A stretch of DNA of 64,000 nucleotides from an uncultured Alistipes sp. (GTDB lineage: Bacteria; Bacteroidota; Bacteroidia; Bacteroidales; Rikenellaceae). Position 1 is the first letter of the stretch. Every line of letters starts with the position of its first letter. Below, piece after piece: positions 28,132-34,612 of the stretch. The DNA lies in the NCBI GenBank assembly GCA_905213895.1, contig CAJMKE010000005.1, forward strand, positions 70,970 through 134,969, given 5' to 3'. The notes under the pieces were generated by a model. It saw only the letters and a list, made by a program, of their open reading frames with translations, was not told the origin of the DNA and searched no databases. The position numbers and the translations under genes were made by a program.

Positions 28132-28788
28132 ATGAACCCTTTGCACAAAACCGTATATTTCGGCGACAAGTCGTTCCATTTCGTTTCGGAGTCGGAGTAC
28201 GACCCTGCGGCGTTCGACAGCATCGCGACCCATGTCTGGACTGCCGCCGACGGAACGCTTTCGCCTGCGAATATAGTAAAATTTTTCGGGAAATACGATG
28301 CTCTCGTCTATTGCGTCGGCGACGGCTGCGACAGTATCGATGCCGAATTCTTTCTGTGGTCGTCCGCTTTCAAGCGCGTATTCGCTGCCGGCGGCATCGT
28401 CGCCAATCCCCGCGGCGAGGTGGTGATGATACGCCGCAACGACCGTTGGGATTTGCCGAAAGGGCATATCGAGGCTGGCGAGAGTGCCGAGGAGTGCGCC
28501 GTCCGCGAGATTGCGGAGGAGACGGGCGTGCAGGGTGCGAAAATTGCAACCTTTCTGTGCAATACGATGCATGCCTATGACGTTTACGGAGTGTGGGAAC
28601 TGAAAACGACGCACTGGTATCTGCTTTCGACCGACGGCGATTGCGATTTGATGCCGCAGGCGAGCGAGGGCATAGAGCGTGCCGAGTGGTGCGACGTGCC
28701 GACGACGGAGCGGAACTTGCGGAATACGTATCCGACAATCCGCCGCGTGTTCGATAAATATGAAGAGATAAAAGACAAGATATGGTAA
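28132..28788 (+). CDS. Nudix hydrolase
   Basis: 218 aa. Complete Nudix box at residues 111-133 (GHIEAGESAEECAVREIAEE then TGV), preceded by DRWDLPK. It hydrolyses a nucleoside diphosphate linked to another group; the substrate is not predictable. A roughly 80-residue N-terminal extension precedes the Nudix fold. The frame is open far upstream only because it runs antisense to the peptidase gene; ATG 28132 follows a promoter box. Its end overlaps porX by 7 bases, so the two are cotranslated. Confidence 0.9.
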   Translation: MNPLHKTVYFGDKSFHFVSESEYDPAAFDSIATHVWTAADGTLSPANIVKFFGKYDALVYCVGDGCDSIDAEFFLWSSAFKRVFAAGGIVANPRGEVVMIRRNDRWDLPKGHIEAGESAEECAVREIAEETGVQGAKIATFLCNTMHAYDVYGVWELKTTHWYLLSTDGDCDLMPQASEGIERAEWCDVPTTERNLRNTYPTIRRVFDKYEEIKDKIW

Positions 28789-30332
28789 GGATTCTTTGGG
28801 TAGACGACGAAATCGAATTGCTGAAACCGCATATTCTCGTGTTGCAGTCGAAGGGCTATGTCGTGGATACGTGCAACAACGGCTACGATGCCATCGACAT
28901 GGCGACCGAAACCGCCTACGACATGATTATTCTCGACGAGATGATGCCGGGCATGACCGGTCTCGAAACACTGCCTCTGATAAAGGACGTGCGACCTACT
29001 ACGCCCGTTATCATGGTTACCAAGAGCGAGGAGGAAAATATCATGGATAAGGCAATCGGCTCGAAAATCGCCGACTATATCATCAAGCCCGTGAATCCGA
29101 GCCAGATGGTGCTGCTCATAAAAAAGCATGTCCACTCGCAGCAACTCGTTACCGAACAGACGACCGCCGACTATCGCGCCGAGTTCGGACGCATCGCCCA
29201 GATGGTGCAGAACGCATCGTCGTTCGCGCAGTGGAGCAATCTCTACCGCAAACTCGTCGGCTGGGACATCGAACTGTCGTCGTCCAATGACGACAGCGTC
29301 AGGGAGATTCTGCAATACCAGAAAAACGAAGCCAATCAGGAGTTCTGCAAGTTCGTGTGCCGCAACTACAAGGACTGGATTAACCGCCGCGACGACGATA
29401 CGCCGGTGATGTCGCATACGCTGATGCGCAACAGGATTTTTCCGGTCGTCGATGCGCACGATAAGACAACGCTGCTGCTTATCGACAATTTCCGCTACGA
29501 CCAGTGGCGGTCGATAAATTCGCTCCTGCGCGGATATTACGACGTCGCTGTCGAGGATTTCTATTGTGCGATTCTGCCTACCGCGACCCAGTACGCCCGC
29601 AATGCGATTTTCGCCGGACTGATGCCGCTCGCGATAGACAAACTGATGCCGAACAAGTGGTTGAACGACAATGAGGAGGGCGGCAAGAACCAGTACGAGG
29701 AGGACTTCCTGCGCCGCCAGATTGCCCAGAGCGGCAAACGCTACAAATGCTCGTTCGACAAACTCGTCCGTCCCGAGGCGGGGCGCAAACTGATAGACAA
29801 TATCCGCCATGTCTACGATGCCGATTTTTCGGTCATAGTCTATAATTTCCTCGACATCCTTTCGCATGCCCGCACCGAAACCGATGTCATTCGCGAACTG
29901 ACGGAGGACGATGCGTCGTTCCGCTCGCTCACCCGCTCGTGGTTCGAACACTCCGACCTGTTCACGCTGCTGCGCATGCTTTCGGAGCAGGGACATACGG
30001 TAATCATCACCTCCGACCACGGTACGGTACGTGTGGACAATCCGATAAAGGTGCAGGGCGACCGCGAAACGTCGGCGAACCTGCGCTACAAGACGGGGCG
30101 CAATCTGGCGTATAATTATAAGGAGGTGTACGAAATTACCAAACCGGAGGAGGTGCAGTTGCCGTCGATAAATCTGTCGTCGAGTTACATTTTCGCCTAT
30201 AACCACGATTTTCTGGTCTATAACAACGATGCCAACCGCCATATCCGCTACTATCGCGATACGTTCCAGCACGGCGGCATCTCGATGGAGGAGATGATAG
30301 TGCCTTATATCGTCCTCCAACCGAAACGGTAG
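28782..30332 (+). CDS. porX: PorX: response regulator with PglZ/alkaline-phosphatase-like domain
   Basis: 516 aa. The receiver domain (1-120) has D8/D9, phospho-acceptor D52 (ILDEMMPG), a Thr-Lys pair (MVTKSEEE) and IKPVNP. A helical linker precedes a PglZ-type phosphatase-fold domain (about 210-516) with LIDNFRYDQW, PTATQYARNAIFAG and TSDHGTVRVDNP. Length and order match PorX, which with PorY controls the type IX secretion system and acts on cyclic oligonucleotides. No other T9SS genes are here. In many Bacteroidetes tsaE follows porX; here about 1.9 kb of unrelated DNA separates them. Confidence 0.93.
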   Translation: MVRILWVDDEIELLKPHILVLQSKGYVVDTCNNGYDAIDMATETAYDMIILDEMMPGMTGLETLPLIKDVRPTTPVIMVTKSEEENIMDKAIGSKIADYIIKPVNPSQMVLLIKKHVHSQQLVTEQTTADYRAEFGRIAQMVQNASSFAQWSNLYRKLVGWDIELSSSNDDSVREILQYQKNEANQEFCKFVCRNYKDWINRRDDDTPVMSHTLMRNRIFPVVDAHDKTTLLLIDNFRYDQWRSINSLLRGYYDVAVEDFYCAILPTATQYARNAIFAGLMPLAIDKLMPNKWLNDNEEGGKNQYEEDFLRRQIAQSGKRYKCSFDKLVRPEAGRKLIDNIRHVYDADFSVIVYNFLDILSHARTETDVIRELTEDDASFRSLTRSWFEHSDLFTLLRMLSEQGHTVIITSDHGTVRVDNPIKVQGDRETSANLRYKTGRNLAYNYKEVYEITKPEEVQLPSINLSSSYIFAYNHDFLVYNNDANRHIRYYRDTFQHGGISMEEMIVPYIVLQPKR

Positions 30333-30363
30333 TCCTTACAGCCCTTAACGGCATTAAGGGCTG
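30333..30363. repeat. nonamer array 2
   Basis: Units GTCCTTACA, GCCCTTAAC and GGCATTAAG. CAGCCCTTAA (30339-30348) pairs perfectly with TTAAGGGCTG (30354-30363). Begins right after the porX stop. Confidence 0.65.
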
Positions 30364-30376
30364 TATGCTGAATATT

Positions 30377-30409
30377 AAACTGGGATGGTTTCCGACCATC
30401 CCAGTTTTT
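30377..30409 (+). terminator. terminator after porX
   Basis: Perfect 13-bp stem AAACTGGGATGGT/ACCATCCCAGTTT with a 5-base loop and T-run. Symmetric A and T tracts make it usable from both strands. Confidence 0.88.
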
Positions 30410-30413
30410 GTAG

Positions 30414-30466
30414 GGTCAATAAGGTCTTTAAGGTCCTTAAAGACTTTAAGGACTTTAACGGTTGCG
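30414..30466. repeat. nonamer array 3
   Basis: Five consecutive units: GTCAATAAG, GTCTTTAAG, GTCCTTAAA, GACTTTAAG, GACTTTAAC. GTCTTTAAGG and CCTTAAAGAC form a palindrome around one T (30424-30444). Ends at the stop of the opposing membrane gene. Confidence 0.72.
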
Positions 30467-30468
30467 TG

Positions 30469-30993
30469 TTATTCCTCGCGGAAGGTTCTTTCATCGCTTG
30501 ATCTGTATACCTTGCCGGTTGTACTGTAATATCTGCCGTCTCCAAACAGACCATCGTTTTTGGTTACTTCATCGCCATTGTCGAGTACGAATTTTTTCCC
30601 TCCTTCTCCGAGCAGTCCTTTGGATGCAACGACTAATATTAGGAGTGCCAACAGTAACAATGTTATTATTACCAGTACGACGACCGATGTGACGCAACTC
30701 AATACGAAAACTGCGCCTATCGTTACGAGTGTCAATACCGAGCGACCTAATGCTACAAGCGGAGTTTTCGATGCGATTATCGACTCTGCGAGATTGTACC
30801 CCCATATCATTATCAGCGAACCTCCCACACCTATAAGAGTGGTATTGGAAACGTATTGGAAAATCATTCCGCCACCGAATGCGACACCGCTCAATGCTGC
30901 TGCCAGAATGGATAACGGCAACAGCCAGTTGTTTGCAGAAACTTTTTCGCCCCAGATTTTGTCTATGAATAGAATATAGGATAAGAATTTCAT
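30469..30993 (-). CDS. membrane protein of unknown function
   Basis: 174 aa, not recognised. Four hydrophobic segments: about 23-45 (LLPLSILAAALSGVAFGGGM), 50-70, 82-101 and 103-125 (a Val/Leu-rich run LVIITLLLLALLILVV). The soluble C-tail (about 130-174) contains repeated Gly/Asp turns (NGDEVTKNDGLFGDGRYY). AT-richer than the flanking porX and tsaE genes, and on the opposite strand, so probably an insertion. Possibly paired with the next gene upstream. Confidence 0.65.
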   Translation of the reverse strand: MKFLSYILFIDKIWGEKVSANNWLLPLSILAAALSGVAFGGGMIFQYVSNTTLIGVGGSLIMIWGYNLAESIIASKTPLVALGRSVLTLVTIGAVFVLSCVTSVVVLVIITLLLLALLILVVASKGLLGEGGKKFVLDNGDEVTKNDGLFGDGRYYSTTGKVYRSSDERTFREE

Positions 30994-31024
30994 AATCTAA
31001 TATGTTTTAATGTTTGTATTATGG

Positions 31025-31816
31025 TTAAATGTTCAGATTCATCAATTCGGGCGCGATAAATTTATAGTACGCTATCAGCGTTCCTATGATGACGGCAGTA
31101 GTGATGAACAGCGAAGCCGTGTATTTGTTCAGCGGGGAATATGATACGGTTCCAGAACCATTTGTGTCGGGATTCCCGTCGAAAGCCTTGCATCGGCAGA
31201 ATTTGACGTATGCGACTATCATCAGAATCAGCCAAATATATGAGAAACCGAAGTCCTTCATAAATGTCTGATCCCAGTATTCACTATCGAAAGATTCCAT
31301 AAGCCAAGTACGGACAAATTTGAAATACAAGTTTCTACATAACTTAAAAATTGTGGCTATACATAAGATATTTATCCACTTTATGCTGTTTTGTGAAATG
31401 GAATTGTTCCTTATGATTATCGAATAGGCATACAGACAGCCTATGATACTAATATAATAGATCGGTATTGGGAGTGATGTTTTGTATAAAAACTGTATTA
31501 TATCGATTGCAAAAAGTAATTCTATTCCGATTAGTGTATATATCATAAGTTTGGTCGGACGATTGAGCGGAATCGTGCTTAAAATGATAAATCCGATTGT
31601 GTATAATAAATAAGATGAAATATCAATTACATTGATATATAAAATGATTCTATTTATATCGTTATATAAGAAATCAACCCCAAAGAATATTAACGAGGTA
31701 TCCCTTATGTGTGGGATAATAAGTCCGATAATCAAAAATATCGCCGCTGCGATTTGTTTGACTTTCACGCTTTTCTTCAATGGCGGCGCGATTTGTTCCT
31801 GTAAAAGTTGATTCAT
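31025..31816 (-). CDS. AT-rich polytopic membrane protein, unknown function
   Basis: 263 aa from ATG 31816 (MNQLLQEQIAPP). About seven hydrophobic segments rich in Ile (IAAAIFLIIGLIIPHI, YLLYTIGFIILST, LMIYTLIGIELLF, YIWLILMIVAYVKF, LFITTAVIIGTLIAY). Clearly AT-rich with Ile/Asn/Lys codons, unlike the core genes, so likely acquired. Thirteen further upstream codons are open but fall close to the end of the 6S-like RNA. No promoter of its own was seen; partial readthrough from that RNA is conceivable. Confidence 0.65.
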   Translation of the reverse strand: MNQLLQEQIAPPLKKSVKVKQIAAAIFLIIGLIIPHIRDTSLIFFGVDFLYNDINRIILYINVIDISSYLLYTIGFIILSTIPLNRPTKLMIYTLIGIELLFAIDIIQFLYKTSLPIPIYYISIIGCLYAYSIIIRNNSISQNSIKWINILCIATIFKLCRNLYFKFVRTWLMESFDSEYWDQTFMKDFGFSYIWLILMIVAYVKFCRCKAFDGNPDTNGSGTVSYSPLNKYTASLFITTAVIIGTLIAYYKFIAPELMNLNI

Positions 31817-31863
31817 AAATTTAAGTTTTTTGAATGGTTGCGACCCGCACCTCAATCGCCGAT

Positions 31864-32076
31864 AATAAAAAAGAAAGCGTGGTGCCGAAAACTTATTTCC
31901 GAAATGTAGGTCGTAGGATTACCTTTGAATTAGAAACAAGCATCAAACTCCCACGCCTATATCCGTATGAAACGGATACGACGCGGTAAAATGGCTCGCT
32001 TATTCCCAATTCAAATGAATTTCCTACGTTCACATTTCGAGAATAAACTTACACTTTCCGTGTTCGTTAAAATGTT
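31864..32076 (-). ncRNA. 6S-like structured RNA (candidate ssrS)
   Basis: Minus-strand RNA of about 210 nt folding into one long rod. The closing stem is GAAAGUGU/ACGCUUUC, immediately followed by a U-run. Above it lie a GUUUAUU..CGAAAUGU/ACAUUUCG..AAUAAGU stem, CGUAGGA/UCCUACG (7 bp) and UUUGAAUU/AAUUCAAA (8 bp). Then comes a large, nearly symmetric bubble (about 29 and 28 nt), and an apical UAUCCGU/ACGGAUA hairpin. A rod with a big central bubble and paired ends is the 6S plan; 6S sequesters RNA polymerase. Called from structure only, not from sequence homology. Confidence 0.6.
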
Positions 32077-32080
32077 CGTA

Positions 32081-32111
32081 CAAAGGTATGTAAAAGTCGG
32101 GTAAATTGCAA
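32081..32111 (-). promoter_or_regulatory. promoter of the 6S-like RNA
   Basis: Minus strand reads TTG, exactly 20 bases, then TACCTTTG, the same geometry as the amidase and leader promoters. Start predicted near 32073-32076, just before the closing stem. Confidence 0.65.
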
Positions 32112-32138
32112 CACCGAAATCCGGTGCCGAAAAATTTC

Positions 32139-32183
32139 AAGGTCATTAAAATCCTTAATGACCTTAAAGACCCTAACGACTTT
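32139..32183. repeat. nonamer array 4
   Basis: Units GTCATTAAA, ATCCTTAAT, GACCTTAAA, GACCCTAAC. AAGGTCATTAA (32139-32149) pairs perfectly with TTAATGACCTT (32155-32165). Lies between the 6S promoter and the tsaE promoter. Confidence 0.7.
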
Positions 32184-32206
32184 ATCCCGATGTCGCGGAA
32201 AATGTT

Positions 32207-32214
32207 TATCTTTG
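32207..32214 (+). promoter_or_regulatory. -7 box for tsaE
   Basis: TATCTTTG, 24 bases before the tsaE ATG. The -33 is not evident. Confidence 0.5.
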
Positions 32215-32238
32215 CGACGAACTAAATTGCAAACAGTG

Positions 32239-32655
32239 ATGAAAACCGTTTCGATAGATTCGCTTTCCGAACTGCCCGAAGTGGCGGACGCCGTCGTGGA
32301 GTCGCTCGACGGACGCACGGTGGTGGCTTTCTGCGGCGCGATGGGTGCCGGCAAGACGACCCTTATCAGTGCCATAATGGAGCGTCTGGGGTCGCGCGAT
32401 ACGGTAACCAGCCCGACTTTCGCGCTCGTGAACCAGTACTACACCGGCGACCGCAAACCGGTGTACCATTTCGATTTCTATCGCATAAACTCCGTTGCCG
32501 AGGCTTTCGACCTCGGTTACGAGGAGTACTTCTACTCGGGCGATTTGTGCCTCGTCGAGTGGCCCGAGAAAATCGAGGAGTTGCTGCCCGAGGACGCCAT
32601 GATTGTGCGTATCGAGGTTACGGGCGAACACGAGCGCCGATTCGACATCTGTTAG
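32239..32655 (+). CDS. tsaE: tRNA threonylcarbamoyladenosine biosynthesis ATPase TsaE
   Basis: 138 aa. Walker A GAMGAGKT (residues 33-40), SPTFALVNQY, HFDFYRI, then GYEEYF and LVEWPEKIEELLP, all typical of TsaE. It supports TsaBD in making t6A on tRNAs decoding ANN codons. ATG 32239 (MKTVSIDSL) follows a promoter box; the open frame extends 27 codons upstream through the promoter and is discounted. Confidence 0.95.
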   Translation: MKTVSIDSLSELPEVADAVVESLDGRTVVAFCGAMGAGKTTLISAIMERLGSRDTVTSPTFALVNQYYTGDRKPVYHFDFYRINSVAEAFDLGYEEYFYSGDLCLVEWPEKIEELLPEDAMIVRIEVTGEHERRFDIC

Positions 32656-32753
32656 TGCCGGTCGCTATGCTCCGTATGACGTTTTTTACGAGCCTATTTG
32701 CCGAATACGGGTTTAATTTCGCCGAAAAATAACTATCCGTTTTGTTTTTTTTA

Positions 32754-32761
32754 TAACTTTG
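32754..32761 (+). promoter_or_regulatory. -7 box for panC-panD
   Basis: TAACTTTG after a T-rich stretch, 30 bases before the panC ATG. Confidence 0.5.
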
Positions 32762-32791
32762 CGCCGCTATATGTAATTGCATATATCGGAA

Positions 32792-33628
32792 ATGAAAGCA
32801 TTTGCAACAGTTAAGGAGTTGCGTGAGGCTCTTCGGGTCGTTCGCAACGGAAAAGTGGGTTTCGTTCCCACGATGGGCGCACTTCACGAAGGTCATATTT
32901 CGCTCGTGGAGCGTGCGCGCAAGGAGTGCGACACCGTGGTAGTCAGCGTGTTCGTCAATCCGACACAGTTCAATGACAAAACCGACCTCAAAAATTATCC
33001 GCGGACGCCGGAAGCCGATGCCGCGATGCTCGAAGCCGCCGGAGTTGACTATGTGCTGTTCCCGACCGTCGAGGAGATTTATCCCGAACCCGATACCCGC
33101 GTGTTCGAATTCGGACTCGTCGATAAGGTTATGGAGGGTGCGACGCGTCCCGGACATTTCAACGGCGTTGCGCAGGTCGTAAGCCGTCTGTTCGCCATCG
33201 TCGAGCCGGACAAGGCGTATTTCGGCGAGAAGGATTTCCAGCAGATTGCCGTCATACGCGCGATGGTTGCCCAGTTGGGGCTGAAAGTCGAAATCGTCGA
33301 CTGCCCGATTATCCGCGATACCGACGGTCTCGCCCGTTCGTCGCGCAACACATTGCTCGACAAGGTGCACCGTGCAGCCGCACCGCATATCTACGAGGTG
33401 CTGTCAGCCGCCGCATCGAAAACCGGCGAGATGACGCCCGACGAACTTTCGGCATGGGTAGTGGAGCAGGTGAATGCCGAACCGTTGCTCGAAACCATAT
33501 ATTTTCAGGCGGTGGACGCACTGACGATGCAGCAGGTTCATTCGTGGGACGAAAGCCCGCGCATTCAGGGCTGCATAGCAGTTCAGGCGGGTGCGATACG
33601 CTTGATAGACAACATAAAACTGAAATAG
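32792..33628 (+). CDS. panC: pantothenate synthetase
   Basis: 278 aa. Condenses pantoate and beta-alanine with ATP. HIGH-like motif in PTMGALHEGHISL (residues 26-38), VSVFVNPTQFN, YPRT, GHFNGVAQVVSRLF, FGEKDFQQ and DGLARSSRN are all present. ATG 32792 (MKAFATVKEL) is preferred to the Met five codons earlier. The gene for its beta-alanine supply, panD, follows by 13 bp; panB is not in the window. Confidence 0.97.
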   Translation: MKAFATVKELREALRVVRNGKVGFVPTMGALHEGHISLVERARKECDTVVVSVFVNPTQFNDKTDLKNYPRTPEADAAMLEAAGVDYVLFPTVEEIYPEPDTRVFEFGLVDKVMEGATRPGHFNGVAQVVSRLFAIVEPDKAYFGEKDFQQIAVIRAMVAQLGLKVEIVDCPIIRDTDGLARSSRNTLLDKVHRAAAPHIYEVLSAAASKTGEMTPDELSAWVVEQVNAEPLLETIYFQAVDALTMQQVHSWDESPRIQGCIAVQAGAIRLIDNIKLK

Positions 33629-33641
33629 AGAAGATACCGAT

Positions 33642-33995
33642 ATGATTATCGAGATACTGAAATCCAAGATACACCGCGTACACGTAACCGAAGCCAATGT
33701 CGATTATGTCGGAAGCATCACCATCGACGAATCGCTGATGGAGGCTGCCAACATAATCCGCGGCGAGAAGGTGCAGGTGGTGAACGTTACCAATGGCGAA
33801 CGCCTCGAAACCTACGCCATCCCGGGTCGTCGCGACAGCGGCGTGATATGCCTGAACGGTGCGGCGGCGCACAAGGCGAGCGTCGGCGACGTCGTAATCA
33901 TAATCTCTTACGCACAGATGGATTTCGAGGAGGCGAAGACGTTCGCTCCCCATGTGGTTTTCCCCGATACGGCGACCAACCGCATCGTCGAGTAA
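33642..33995 (+). CDS. panD: aspartate 1-decarboxylase (pyruvoyl enzyme)
   Basis: 117 aa. Makes beta-alanine from aspartate. The self-cleavage site is G24-S25 (YVGSIT), generating the pyruvoyl group; NVTNGERLETY, NGAAAH and VIIISYAQM are also typical. Standard length for the zymogen. Cotranscribed with panC. Confidence 0.97.
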   Translation: MIIEILKSKIHRVHVTEANVDYVGSITIDESLMEAANIIRGEKVQVVNVTNGERLETYAIPGRRDSGVICLNGAAAHKASVGDVVIIISYAQMDFEEAKTFAPHVVFPDTATNRIVE

Positions 33996-34010
33996 TCCGT
34001 TTCGGGAAAC

Positions 34011-34523
34011 ATGGACTGGCTGCTCTCCATATCGGCTCTGCTGCTCGTTGCAATCGGTATCGTCGGCTGCATCGTGCCGATAATTCCCGGTGTGGTGCTG
34101 GCGTACGCCGGTCTGCTGTGTTCCTATTTCTGCTCTTTTTCGACTGTCCCGACCTCTGCGGTCTGGATATTTCTGCTGCTGACCGTCGCGGTGTCGGTGG
34201 CGGACTATTTCCTGCCTGCCTATATGACCAAACTCTTCGGCGGCACGAAAGCCGGAATGCGCGGCGCAACGGCGGGTCTGATTGTCGGAATCGTTTTCGG
34301 CAATATTCTGGGTGCTATTGCGGGTCCTTTCGTCGGAGCCGTAATCGGCGAACTGATGCACGATAGTAGCGATACTTCGCGGGCGTTGAAGGTCGGATTC
34401 GGTTCGTTCCTTTCGTTCGTCGTCGGCACGGGAATGAAACTCGCGCTCTCGATAGCGATGCTCGTCCGTGTGTGGGGCGACATCTATCCGGTCGTGCGCG
34501 ACTGGGCGGTATCGTTTTTCTGA
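34011..34523 (+). CDS. DUF456 membrane protein
   Basis: 170 aa with four or five hydrophobic segments. Glycine-rich helix GTKAGMRGATAGLIVGIVFGN and FVGAVIGEL fit the DUF456 family, whose role is unknown. Fifteen bp after panD and likely read with panC-panD. Confidence 0.8.
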   Translation: MDWLLSISALLLVAIGIVGCIVPIIPGVVLAYAGLLCSYFCSFSTVPTSAVWIFLLLTVAVSVADYFLPAYMTKLFGGTKAGMRGATAGLIVGIVFGNILGAIAGPFVGAVIGELMHDSSDTSRALKVGFGSFLSFVVGTGMKLALSIAMLVRVWGDIYPVVRDWAVSFF

Positions 34524-34612
34524 TTCGGAGGCGATTTTTCAGCATCGGAACAATAAACGGCACAATCCGCACGTTGTAAAAAGGTTAGTTACTCATCCAA
34601 TTTTAATATGAT

